64,000 nucleotides of DNA from Marinilabiliales bacterium (GTDB taxonomy: Bacteria > Bacteroidota > Bacteroidia > Bacteroidales > ML635J-15), in the NCBI GenBank assembly GCA_002869385.1, contig PKTB01000021.1:178870-242869 (forward strand), written 5' to 3'. Below the pieces are notes generated by a model. The model was not told the origin of the DNA, made no database searches, and saw only the letters and a list, made by a program, of their open reading frames with translations. Positions 52,601-63,684 of the stretch are shown piece after piece. Position 1 is the first letter of the stretch. Every line of letters starts with the position of its first letter. The position numbers were made by a program, and so were the translations under genes.

Positions 52601-55600
52601 TGCCCAAAAATCATCTCCACTATTAACCTGGTTCCAATATTCGTATTTTATTGTATATGGAATTCCATTAATTACTTCGTTTGGTCCGGTAATTTTCTCA
52701 AGCTTTCCATCAGGCAAATATGAATATATCATTTGATTTCCTGTTTGGTCAGTTATAATAAGTGGTAATCCGAATCTGTAATCATAAGTAGTTTCCATCG
52801 TGTTACTCCAGAAATCAGTAATAGAAACAGGGTATGTCATTACCTGATCATCATAGACATAAGTATAGCTTAGTTTGTCTCCATTAACATCTGTAGGATA
52901 TTCAATTTTCTCAACATTACCATATTGATCGTAGTATAATGCTGTTTTTGCTTGGTTTTCATCATCAAATCTTACTATTTCAACTAATAAACCATGATCA
53001 TTATAAAATCCCTGTGATTTACGAAGAAGCTGCGCAGATTCATTATAGACATGAAGTTCATCAACAAGAGATAATAAATTTAACTCCGTGTTATAAATAT
53101 AAGTTATTTCTGCTTTAACATCATCATTTGCATTACCAATATTATTATCATTGGTATATTCTGTGATATTTCCGTATTGACCATATGTATATACTTTTTC
53201 CGTAGATATTTCAGATGTTTGATTACCTTCATAAAAGTTCTTATGTTCAACAAATAAAGCAGGATAATATGGACCAAAGCATTCGATCTCACTTTCAGGA
53301 ATAATCTCTCCAGTTACAATGTCATTCTTTGACCAGGTATATATTGTTTCAATATATGGTGCACTTTCTGAATTATAAACGATTTCTCGCTTTTTTAATC
53401 CTTTAAATATATAATCCTCTGTATGATAATCTTCAACAGTACTACGATAAACATTATTACTCTCAAAATCATCTACCTGGTATGTCCTAACAGTTTCATA
53501 ACAAAATGATTCTCTTTCTATTCTGTGATATTTTCCATTTTCGTATTCAAATTTATAATATGCATTTGCCGGACCATCAAGGATATGCTCGCTACCATCA
53601 TTTACTATCAATGAAGATAGAGTCCATTTTGGATTCGGATCTTCAATATCAGGTTTGGTCAATGTATAATCCAATGCATAAGTGCTCAACCCCGGTGTTG
53701 TAACTTTCTGTAGAATATTTGTTTTATTAGGTATTCAATACCTTGCTTTGATTTTGTTTGAATTTTCAAAAACAATGTCAGTAGCCCCATCACCATTTAC
53801 ATCAGCAAGACTTAGTCTGTCAGAGCTTACACTAAAATTAATATCTGCATAACCGGAGAAAACTATTTTCCCTTGTAAGAGTGGAAAACCTACAGATGCA
53901 GCAATATTTGAACTAAAGTTGTACGATCTAGTTTGAGAAATTGGATTATTAAAATCAGGCATTAAATCAACCTCAATAAACGAACTTCCGGTGTTTAATA
54001 GTGCTCTAAGATTATTATCTGTGAAAGTTGCTATATCAGGATAATTTGGAACAGTGTAAATAATATCAATTAATCCGTCATTGTTTATATCCGTTATTGT
54101 TCTCACACTAAAACTATTATTTATACTTCCGCCTATTCAGAATGCAAAACTAAATTGTGCTTTATTAATCTTTGCTCCAAGCGGTGAGGAAAAAGATTCA
54201 GAATAAGTTTTTGATATTATTGTATTTAAGTTAAAACTTTGTTGTTCAGTGAAACTATATCCAAGATTATATTCAACTGATATATTATCATTTAATACAT
54301 TTAATTTATCAGGTAAACCATAACCGTTAACATCGATTAGTATTTCTTCTAAACCGGAATTACTTTCATTATGACCAACTCCGAAAGATCCTATAATGTT
54401 ATCAGATGTATTTGAACCGGGGTCTGCACTAAGCATTTTAGTCCCTTTCATTCCCATAGAAGTTCCATAAGAGTTCCCTCTTGATAAACTTGTCATAATC
54501 TCAGACTCAAACTCTAAAATATCATCTGAGAGTCCTCCATACGCAGTTGAATATTGTATCTTATCTACATCAATAATATCAGGATATCTGTCCCCGTTCA
54601 TATCTTTCAAATCAGCTAACACTTCAGTTCTGGTAAATGTCAGTGTCAATCCCATATTTGCTTCATCATTTCCTCCACCCACTGTAAAAGTGTTGTTGTA
54701 TAAATAACTCATTTTATTTATTGTTGGTCTTGATCCACCTGTAGTATAATCATAAAAACTCGGTTCACCACCTGAGTTATTCGAGAATGTTGAGTTTGCC
54801 AAATTCTCACTTGCTTGTTGTGCTCCGGCACCACTACCAATAGAACTTGCAGATGTATAAGCACAATAACTATTATCAACCCATCTGTTTTTTTCTCTAT
54901 CGGCTTTCATAGTTTCAAAACTATTTGGTTCAAAGGTTGGTAAATTGTTTACAGTTCCGAAAGTCTCTTCAACTAAATCGATATCTGAGTTTTCATCCAA
55001 TGCTGAGAAATTCAAATTGTTAAAGAAAGCCTGATCAATCGTAATATTAGTTGGCACATTATTAAGTGCATCATGGTCAATAAGATAAAATTCATCACTA
55101 TCATCATCATAATACGAAAACTGTCCCCAACCACGATAAAGGTTTCCAAAAATCAATTGTTCTTCTGATAATTGAGAATAATAACCTGAGCGATATACGC
55201 CAACATATGAACCATCGAGATATACTTTTGCCTCAGTATATGTAATATTCTCTGCGACATCTTCTGGTTCTGCAATAAAATACTCGAAGCTTATATTTTC
55301 AGTAGGTTGTAAAATATTTATATCAAAAACATAGTTGTCTAATGCACCAAGTACGTTACCATCATCAATTATTATAGTTGTTGTACCTAACAATTTGTGA
55401 TTTGCTTTAGCAGTAAAAACAATTTCATAATCATCCTCTTCAGATGTAAAACCTTCTATAAATGATGGATATACAGTATATGTACCTTGTGTGAGTGTAA
55501 CCTGTTTTGGTAATTCTAGTATATTTGGATATAGGCTTAGAATTAATGATGGATGGTAAGCTAATTCATCATCATAAAGGTTTCCATTAATAGAATAATA

Positions 55601-58600
55601 ATTGTAATCTATTGTAGCATCGAATTCAATATCACTCCAGTTAACATTAGTAACACTTGATAGTTTACACATGATAATATCTCCTTTATTAACATTGATA
55701 TTCTCAGTATATGAGTAATAATCTAATGGAGTATTATGAGTAGGATTTTCTTGCACAATTGTTGTGTGAAGCCAAACTAACCCTTGTAGATACCAATGTT
55801 CTATAACATACGTTAGCTTGTCGCTTTGAGGCGGACTAGTTAATAAAGCTTCAATGTTAACCTGCCCGTCATAAGGTATTTGGAAATATTTAGGATCATG
55901 AATTACGGCATCATCTGCATAGTTATACGAATAAATAGGATCACCATCAGGTGTTAAGTCATTTATTGTCTCATCACAATCATCACCATTAATATAGTAA
56001 TCAGCAGGGTAAATTGTCATATCCCATTCAATATCATCAAAACCTAAATCATTTTTCGAATGAAGCCTAAAATAAACTATATCTCCTTTGTCTAACCTAA
56101 AATCAGGTACCTCACCTGTATGTTCAGATAAATCACCACCAGAAATCGGATCTTCTTCAGGGCCAACAAGGTATTCCATTAATTGGGTATTTTGCCTAAA
56201 TACCTGTATGCTATAATAAACAGTTCCATTATTACTTGAGTTAGCATTGGTTCTACTAATCGAATACAATATTTTTGCATGTTCACCTACAGGACACACC
56301 CACATTCTAACTGGATCTCTTCTTGATGGATTATTCTTATCTTGTACAAAATCATCTTTCCACAAGGGACTACCACTATAATTAAAGGAATAGCATTCAT
56401 CATTACCATATTCCAGCAAACTTGCTGCTTCCATAGTGAATTGTGGAAACCCGTTATCATCAGGAAAATTAAAATATACATTACCATCATCAATAAAATC
56501 TACAAAACCATCAGAATTAATATCTGCAAAGTACCTTGATGTTATCTGTTTTGTTTTTGTTCTTTAATAAGTTGCAGACAATGATACTGCATCTTCTTCA
56601 CCTGCCAGAATTTCTCCACCAAAGGTGTTCGATCTTGAATAAGTTTGAGTTAATCCGGGAATATTTAATTGTCCAGATGGTTCATTTTCAATTTCAAAAA
56701 CACCATTTTCATCAAGCACCCCTTTGTAGAAATACACAACAAATTCTCCATCAACCTTATCTTCAACAACTTTATCAGCAAGACCGTCCCCATTTACATC
56801 AAGAATTTGTACAACTTCAGTATTATTACCCCTTGTATGAGTATAATTAAAGCCAAATGATTGTATTTTCGATTTTACATTAACACCCAAACCTATACAA
56901 ATAGAACCACCAAAAGCAAAAGACTGACCTTTGTATCTCCCTAGACTTTGTTTTGTCTGATCTGTAATAGCTTCAATGCCTGTTAGTATCGTAGGAAAAA
57001 ATCCAACTTCCTGCTCCTCTGTTTCCATTACATTTACAACATCTTCCTCAAAAGATATACCTTCCTCAGTGAAATAATCAAAGATATGAACAGTTGCACC
57101 AGAATATTGTACAGGATTATTATAATCATAATTAGTCGTTACCTGATCAATAAGACTTTCATCAGTTACATCTGCAATAGATTTTAAAATAGTTTTTTCA
57201 TATGCTCCTGTTTCATAATTAAAAGCGTAAGTTCTTATAAGCTGGTTGTCATAATATGTTTTAATAGTTTTACACAATTTATCTGAAACCACAAGGAAAC
57301 CATATCTTGCCGAAATATCATAATCCGGCTTATATGTATATTCAAATTCTACCTTATATTTTCCATAATCTGTATCAAAACCGGTATAAAAAATACTGCT
57401 TATATATGCTTGTGTTCCACCATAACCAATAGCTCCGTTAAATGCAGATTCAATATAGTTATACTGTATCCTGTTCCCATGTTTATCAATTACCATAGTC
57501 AGTAACCATTTTGCTATATTATCGGTTTCAGGTTGCTTTAAAACAACAGGACCGGGATTTGATCCTACCTCATAATAGTTTATACCATAGATATATCTAA
57601 CACCATTTTTATCAATTACTTCCCAATAATAATTGTCAGGAGAATCACCATGTCTGATTATTTTATCAAAACGTCCTTCTACACGATAAGAATAGTAAGT
57701 TTCTGCAGAAGTCCCTCTGTCTCGATATTCGCTACCCATATGAACAACTGGTCGTCTTGAACTCAAATCATCAGGATTTGTGAGTTCAACAATTTGTTGA
57801 CCATTAACCAAATATTATTCAGTCTCAAGCTCACTGCTATATCTTGGAACACCCCATCTAGTATCAACAGTTATTGAAGGTATATTAAACTCCCAACCAA
57901 CTCCACAGTTACCACTGCCACCATCACTGTTATATGTAATCGCAAGATTAGGCTGCATCCCCTGTCTTCCTGCTGGAACCTGTATCGGGAATGATAAATT
58001 TGCCGTACCACTATTGTTTGCAACCGGAGGACTCATTATATTAATCCCTGCTAATGGATTTGCATAGTCCAGATCTTTTAATGATGTTGGAGTAAATGCT
58101 TCATTCGTTGGTAGTTCGGGAGTCTTTAAAATTGCATTGATAAAATCAGTAAAATGGTTTGTTTTTGATATTATCATATTATTTGCAATATCAACAGTAT
58201 CATAAGGTAACATTACCCATTTCTCAAATACTTCATCATAGTAAAAAGTACGGATTTCTTCAGGTCCGTATCCATAAGGAATTGCTGCTGTATCATATTT
58301 AACAGAAATTTCCATATCTTCATTAAATACTGATCCGTGAGGTAAACAACGGAAACCATCGCTTTCGCCTGTTACATTTATCATAGCAACATCAGGAAGA
58401 GGCATGTCAATACTTCTTAGCCCTGTAACTGATATTGACACAGAGTTTTCAATAAATCCTGCCGGTGCATTTAGTGAAATACCGGGTAATTCAAGTGAGA
58501 AATCCATATTTGGTTCAGCAAGTATCTCAACATGGTCAATTTCCCTGTTAACAGGTTGAATATAGGTGTATGAGAACTTGTTCTCCAGACTTACTGTTTT

Positions 58601-59476
58601 GCTTTCCAATAGTTCATCACCAGAATATGCTTCAACTAAAACTGTGTTTTCTTCATTTTCACTATTTACTGGAATAATTCCTTCAAATGTTCCTTTATAA
58701 CAATCCAATTCAATATCATTTGCTATGATTCTTACATTCTTTGAATAATTGTTTACAAAACCACTTACATAAGCATATTCGCCATAGTAAGATCTTAATT
58801 CATTTTGTCTGATAACAAGTTGTTCTTGTTTCTTGCTTTTTTCTACTCTTACATTGAAGTTTCTAAGTTTATATTGTCCCTGAAAAGATTCATGCAAATT
58901 CAGAACAATCGAGTTTTGTCCTTTTTGCACCTGATAAGGTGCAATTTCCTGAACCTGAGTTGTCCACTCCTGATTTGTACAAACAACCATACCTCCCTGG
59001 GAGGTATAATCGTTGATACTCATACAAACAGAATTGTAATCAGCTAATCCGTAAAGTTCATATTCAAGATATACCTTTGAATCAGAATTTATCTCTTTAT
59101 CAATACTGAAATGTATTGTATTGTCCAAGGGTGAGTCATAATGTGTTGTCTCATCCATACCAACAATATATACTTCAGGTTCTGCAACTACTCCCGGGAC
59201 TTCGCTTAGTTCTTCAACAGAAGAATTCAACAAAACCTGATTTTGGCTTTGATTAATTACCGTTGGTTCTAAAACAACTGTGTTAGTTTCAACAGGGGCT
59301 TCGGTTTCTGTAATTTCTTCTGCAACCGGATTTGATTCCTGAGTACTATTGTTTACTACTGTATTTACAGTTTTCCTGTTATTGCTCTTAGTATTAAAAT
59401 TATAGTTCTTATCTACATAAATAAATAATCCTGATGATAATAATACAGCCAGATATGTTATAAATATATTTCTCAT
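49694..59476 (-). CDS. Giant SpvB/TcdB-like and RHS-repeat protein, four in-frame stops
   Basis: 3,261 codons in one unbroken frame except for TAA 57815, TAA 56564, TGA 54137 and TGA 53735 (codons 554, 971, 1780, 1914). N-terminal membrane or signal segment (1-25), acidic linker and beta-sandwich region (about 60-470), SpvB core from about 475 (ANNSGTANLSFPIQVPAGRQG, then NCGVGWEFNIPSI), FG-GAP/VCBS-like repeats (DVNGDGLADK, DMNGDRYPDI, DVNGYGLPDK, DINNDGLIDI, DVNGDGATDI), then RHS YD repeats (about 1,940-3,050) ending in the core motif FGARYYDSDLSNWLSVDPLS..NNPVVLVDPDG. The last 185 residues form a variable tip. SpvB-RHS shells enclose and deliver C-terminal toxins. Each junction continues as homologous sequence, so the breaks are point stops, not gene boundaries. 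Confidence 0.85.
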
Positions 59477-59489
59477 TTTTCCTCTTTTT

Positions 59490-61100
59490 CTATTTTACAA
59501 CCAATTTAACAGTCTCTTTTCCCTGCTCTGTTTCAAGCACTACCAGATAACATCCTTTAACAGCAATTCGCTTGTTAAACATATATCTGTCCGAACCATT
59601 CAGGCTTATTACCTCAGTTACTCTTGAGTTTTCATCAAGAATTGATATTTTTCCGTCAGTGACTTTATCAAGAACTATTTCAATACTGAACTCTCCGGTT
59701 GTCGGATTAGGATAAACTGCAAAATAACTTAGTTCTTCAATTTCATTCACTTCCTGAGCTTGATCCTGCTCATTTTCTTCCGGTGTATCTTCTAAGACTT
59801 CAGGATTATTCTGCACAAATTCCAGGATTTGAGTGTACTCCTCTTCGTCTTCATCGGTTTCCTGATTACTGTAATTATTATTTGCTAGATACTCAGCTAA
59901 ATCAAAATACTGGAATGCAAAAGCATCTTCTCCTGAGCGATCAACATCCCAATAAATATCTTCAAAATAGAAATTTCCTGTGCTATCCATATTCATTGGC
60001 ATAATGATTTCACAAGAATCGGTTTTAAAATCATAGTCAGTTTCGCGATTTATAACAAGCATGAGTAAAGTACTGTCGGGAAGCTGTGGTGCTGCAATTT
60101 TAATTTTTGTATTTATATCGGGAGCTGTAACTCCGGATCTGGTCATTTTCCATTTTCTTAATGAAATACCTTTTAAGTATTCATCAGGGAGTGTATCTGT
60201 CTGGTCAAATGTGAATGGATTTCCATTATCCGACCATATCAGAAAATCGTATTGATTTAACACTGTTTCATTATCAAGATTTTTCTCTTCCAGATTGCCT
60301 GTATAGATATCCATAATTGATGTTCCACCCAAAGCACAGCTTTGCTTTTGGTCAATATTCAATATTGTATCTTTTACTATTCCGGCAACTTCATTGGAGA
60401 AATATTCATTCTTTTCATAATTCCAGATCGTATCTCTGGCAGAATTCATATAGTCCATTTGATAAATACTGATCCCGTATTTTATTGCCAGGTAAGTATA
60501 TACTTTTGTTATATCGTCCTTCTGCATTATGGTATCGTAAAGCATGAATTCCGCAAAGCTTCCTTTATATGGTAATGAATCGCTTCCGAATATCCTTAAT
60601 TCTGATACTGTAGAATCAATATTTTCGTGCATCCATTTTTGTCTGAGAAGATTAATTACTGAATAGTTATCTGTTGTATCAGCAAAAATGGTTGTTTCAT
60701 TACTAAGGTCTTTAATATCCTGTGTACTAATTGAGATTACAGCAGCTGTATCAAATGTCATTGACCAGATTCCCCATGCATTTTTATCTGCTGCCGGACG
60801 ATAAACGGAAAAAACAGTTAATTCACACTCATCTTTAATCCTGTAATCAAGTAACACATGATTAAACACACTATCAGATATCAAGCAGTTTTGATAGTTA
60901 ATTAAAGTATCATCAAAATGTAAATTCTGATTTAAAATAATATGCTTCTCATTTCCACTTACATCGTAAATGCTTGAAAGGCTATCATTAAAACTATCCG
61001 CTTTATACCACAGTACGGGACTTGGTACAGTGTCGATTAATTGGGAAAATCCCAATAGTGAGATTATAATGAAACTCACCATAAAAAGAAGTTTTCTAAT
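59490..61100 (-). CDS. Secreted protein with laminin-G-like domain and T9SS sorting domain
   Basis: Usual type paired with SpvB-RHS genes in Bacteroidota. About 20-180 is a concanavalin-like sandwich (VLWYKADSFNDSLSSIYDVSGN at the start), 185-230 the YLAIKYGISI segment, then an acidic linker (DEDEEEYTQ, EENEQDQAQEV; about 425-460) and a T9SS type A domain (SYFAVYPNPTTGEFSIEI to ETVKLVVK). The first ATG (61080-61082) starts inside the hydrophobic core. An in-frame ATT at 61098-61100 would give (M)RKLLFMVSFIIISLLGFSQ, a complete signal peptide; ATG to ATT by one G-to-T change, or ATT initiation, is likely. Ends 13 bases before the RHS start. Confidence 0.75.
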   Translation of the reverse strand: MRKLLFMVSFIIISLLGFSQLIDTVPSPVLWYKADSFNDSLSSIYDVSGNEKHIILNQNLHFDDTLINYQNCLISDSVFNHVLLDYRIKDECELTVFSVYRPAADKNAWGIWSMTFDTAAVISISTQDIKDLSNETTIFADTTDNYSVINLLRQKWMHENIDSTVSELRIFGSDSLPYKGSFAEFMLYDTIMQKDDITKVYTYLAIKYGISIYQMDYMNSARDTIWNYEKNEYFSNEVAGIVKDTILNIDQKQSCALGGTSIMDIYTGNLEEKNLDNETVLNQYDFLIWSDNGNPFTFDQTDTLPDEYLKGISLRKWKMTRSGVTAPDINTKIKIAAPQLPDSTLLMLVINRETDYDFKTDSCEIIMPMNMDSTGNFYFEDIYWDVDRSGEDAFAFQYFDLAEYLANNNYSNQETDEDEEEYTQILEFVQNNPEVLEDTPEENEQDQAQEVNEIEELSYFAVYPNPTTGEFSIEIVLDKVTDGKISILDENSRVTEVISLNGSDRYMFNKRIAVKGCYLVVLETEQGKETVKLVVK

Positions 61101-61677
61101 GCTATTATTTTTAGTTTATTTTGTTACCTTGTTTTACAACAATACTTAAAAAAGTCATTTAGTAAATATCGTAGTAAACTTATTTGAAAATGCATTTGGG
61201 TGCAAATAAACCGGATATGAAGTTTTTAACATCCATTAAGAATTTTAGTTAATAACTCATACAAAATAATTGTTTTTACTGTCAAACAGCATTCTTTTTC
61301 ATCTCACAAAAAAATGACGAATGCAATTCGCCAAGTGATAAAATATAGAAAGTGATTTTTATAAAATCTTTATGTTTACTAAGGAATCTTAAAATTTGGG
61401 CAAAAATAGATATCAAATATTTAATAATTTTAAGAGTAATTATTTTTTGTGCCAAAAACTATAATTTCATGGAATTAGGTACTGTTAATAACTTATTAAA
61501 TCTCTAGATTAGTTAATGTTTGTTTAATATTAAATACATGATTTGTCAATATTTCGATTGAATTATCAAATAAAATCGATTGAAAATCGTAATACTATTA
61601 GAGAAGTATCAAAGAAATTCGTTATGGTTATCGAATTCTGTCCATAGACGCCATTTTTAACTTGAGGGAAGTGATTC
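61101..61677. other. Non-coding spacer between the RHS operon and the lysis-like block
   Basis: About 580 AT-rich bases with no gene. TCGATTGAA occurs at 61554-61562 and 61576-61584, 22 bases (two helical turns) apart in direct orientation, a possible regulator site. The promoter of the minus-strand RHS operon should lie at its left end. Confidence 0.45.
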
Positions 61678-62136
61678 TTAATGTCTTTTTCCAGCAATCA
61701 AATAAATGCCAATTATTACAAAAGTGCAGAACACTCCGAACACTACCCAAACCCATTTTTTATTTAGGAAATCATCGAGTTTTGAGTTTGGAGGGGTAGG
61801 TTTGGTCGTTTGAATCTTCTCAACCGGTATTACTCTTTCAAGAATAATTGTGTCAGGTTGACATTCTGCTTCGATGTAAATGGTGTCGAAAATCTCTATG
61901 ATCTGCAGTCTGAGTTTTTACTTCTCGATGGTAATGGTGTCTTTTATCTTGGATCGGTGAAAAGCAGAGTCGATTAGAGTCTTTTTGGTAACGATTGTGT
62001 CTGTAGTTTTTATTGTATCTGATGTGGTGAGTTCCGGATGCAGTGCAATAAGCCTAGAAAGTCGTTTTTGAGGGGTACAGGAGCTTATTATGAGTGTAGT
62101 GAGAATAATTATTGATATATAAATTAAGTTCTTCAT
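61678..62136 (-). CDS. Spanin-like lipoprotein with C-terminal membrane helix, one in-frame TAA
   Basis: 152 codons with TAA at 61918-61920 (codon 73). Lipobox ISSC (about 20), a Thr/Asp-rich stalk (SDTIKTTDTIVTKKTL, KDTITIEK), then after the stop KLRLQIIEIFDTIYIEAECQ and, near the end, a transmembrane helix WVWVVFGVFCTFVIIGIYLIA (about 128-148). Proteins of this form with DTI repeats are found in Bacteroidota prophages and resemble spanins, which join inner and outer membranes during lysis. It is the last gene of the lysis-like block, three bases after the radC stop. Confidence 0.65.
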
Positions 62137-62139
62137 TGC

Positions 62140-62691
62140 TTACATATTTCCTTCATCGTTGAATGAATAGTAGCTGTTCTTTGTGACAATCAAGTGGTCC
62201 AAGAGAGTAATGTCCATCATCTTGCCGGCTTCTTTTACTTTTTGGGTTAGTGCAATATCTTGCTGGCTTGGTGAGAGATTTCCTGAAGGATGATTGTGAG
62301 CAAGTATTATTGATGTGGCCAAAGATTGTAAAGCGACTCCAAAAAGTAATCGAAGATCTGCTACTGTTCCGGTGATTCCTCCACTGCTCAACACATGATA
62401 TCCCAAAACATTATTTGATCTATCCATAAGCAAAACTATTATCTCTTCCCTGGTTTCAATTTGATTACTCCAGATTTCTCTTAATACTTTGTAAACATCA
62501 TCAGAACATGTTACCTTGTTTCGCTCTTTTGGATTTAACTTTTTGCTGTAAACAATTCTTAGTCTTGGAGGTCGGTGTTTGGCAGCAAGTTTGCCAATAC
62601 CTTCAGCATTTTTTTCTTTGTGCTTCTTGATTGCTATAAATGCAACAACTCCCAAAATGATTACTGTAAATGCTATGAGGTATTTCTTCAT
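62140..62691 (-). CDS. RadC/JAB-domain protein with N-terminal membrane anchor
   Basis: 183 residues. A single transmembrane helix (YLIAFTVIILGVVAFIAI, about 4-21) and basic linker precede the RadC/MPN domain (about 55-180), which has YHVLSSGG, a zinc motif HNHPSGNLSPSQQD (HxH, Ser, Asp) and DHLIVTKNSYYSFNDEG at the end. RadC is usually a soluble protein of 220 residues with an HhH domain; here the HhH is missing and a helix takes its place, which is unusual. Located within the phage-like block. Peptidase or DNA-related role is uncertain. Confidence 0.87.
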   Translation of the reverse strand: MKKYLIAFTVIILGVVAFIAIKKHKEKNAEGIGKLAAKHRPPRLRIVYSKKLNPKERNKVTCSDDVYKVLREIWSNQIETREEIIVLLMDRSNNVLGYHVLSSGGITGTVADLRLLFGVALQSLATSIILAHNHPSGNLSPSQQDIALTQKVKEAGKMMDITLLDHLIVTKNSYYSFNDEGNM

Positions 62692-62695
62692 TTTC

Positions 62696-62872
62696 TTAAA
62701 ATCTATTCTTTAATGCTTTGACCATTGGAACAATCTTTTCATAATATGCCTGCAGCTCATATCTGTATCGGTATGCAAGAACACAAACTGTTACTAGGAC
62801 AATGGCCAGAATCAGTTTTTTTTTACTAATAATTTGTCCAGCTTCTTGAGGTCGTAGGTATTGATAATCCAT
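62696..62872 (-). CDS. Small single-helix membrane protein overlapping the glucosaminidase gene
   Basis: 58 residues, under the length usually listed. MDYQYLRPQEAGQIISKKKL, then a membrane helix ILAIVLVTVCVLAYRY, then a helical amphipathic tail ending VKALKNRF. Its first 20 codons overlap the end of the glucosaminidase gene in a different frame, and it ends four bases before the radC start, so translational coupling is likely. A holin-like or scaffold role is possible from context; nothing decides it. Confidence 0.55.
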   Translation of the reverse strand: MDYQYLRPQEAGQIISKKKLILAIVLVTVCVLAYRYRYELQAYYEKIVPMVKALKNRF

Positions 62873-63294
62873 TTTAATGTACTTGCATAGTTTGGTGCTG
62901 TTGCATAACCTGCTCTTTGTAATGCATCTGCTTGTGCTTCGGGAGTTTTTGCATCAAATACTCCATGTGCCTGGTATCTTGAGTTTTCTTTCAAAAACTT
63001 AACTCTATCAAAAAAGCTGTCTTTGGCTTTATCATACCACCTAAAACCATCAACAATATAGACATCCTGACCATCAAATACTTCTCTAGTACGCATGTCA
63101 ATTACTTTTCCTTTCCAGTCTCTTGTGGCTTTTATTCCAAAGTGATTATTATATTGAGCAGCTAAAGTGCTTTGTCCATCACCACTCTCAAGTATTGCCT
63201 GAGCCATAAACAGAGATGGGAACAATCCTGTTCCTTTTGATGCTTTTACAACTGTATTTGTGTATTTCTTTATGTAATCTGATCGTACTGACAT
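62812..63294 (-). CDS. Glucosaminidase-type peptidoglycan hydrolase (lysozyme-like fold)
   Basis: 160 residues, a stand-alone glucosaminidase domain: catalytic Glu in PSLFMAQAILESGDGQSTLA (about 37), NNHFGIK (about 48), the Trp-Lys loop and FRWYDKAKDSFFDRVKFL, ending QADALQRAGYATAPNYASTLKWII. There is no signal peptide, so release would need a holin or secretion path, as for phage endolysins. Neighbours are a peptidoglycan-binding protein and membrane proteins, which supports a cell-wall cutting role in a phage-like lysis block. Confidence 0.93.
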   Translation of the reverse strand: MSVRSDYIKKYTNTVVKASKGTGLFPSLFMAQAILESGDGQSTLAAQYNNHFGIKATRDWKGKVIDMRTREVFDGQDVYIVDGFRWYDKAKDSFFDRVKFLKENSRYQAHGVFDAKTPEAQADALQRAGYATAPNYASTLKWIINTYDLKKLDKLLVKKN

Positions 63295-63304
63295 ATTATT
63301 TGTT

Positions 63305-63682
63305 TTATATCAAAAGCTTTACTACTTCGCTTGTTTCAAGTTCTTTTCCAAATCCTGCTTTAACCAATGCTGCTTCTGTTGCAGGACCAAAATATCCATC
63401 TTCAGTAAGATTTGCATTAAAACGTCTGTTTAATGCGTTTTGCATAGACTTTACAGTTTTACCACTTGACCCTAGCTTCAATGGAAATTTATATTTATCT
63501 TCAGGTGTTACACTAGGTGATAATGGTGGTTGAATAACTGCATTTTGTTCCGGTTCTTCAGCTGTAGATTTTGGATTCTTAATCTGATTTATCCTCTCCT
63601 TTATCCAATCTCTTTTCCAAAAAATGATTGATCCGATTATTGCAACCAGTACAAGTGCTAATATGTTTCTTGTTTTACCCAT
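63305..63682 (-). CDS. Membrane-anchored peptidoglycan-binding-like protein
   Basis: 125 residues. One transmembrane helix (ILALVLVAIIGSIIFW, about 7-22), a linker with Pro and Lys (about 35-60), then a peptidoglycan-binding type 1 domain: LKLGSSGKTVKSMQNALNRRF and EDGYFGPATEAALVKAGFGK (about 68-115). It is 10 bases upstream of the glucosaminidase gene and three bases downstream of the annexin-like gene, in the same operon. Likely tethers or guides the hydrolase to the wall. Confidence 0.82.
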   Translation of the reverse strand: MGKTRNILALVLVAIIGSIIFWKRDWIKERINQIKNPKSTAEEPEQNAVIQPPLSPSVTPEDKYKFPLKLGSSGKTVKSMQNALNRRFNANLTEDGYFGPATEAALVKAGFGKELETSEVVKLLI

Positions 63683-63684
63683 GC

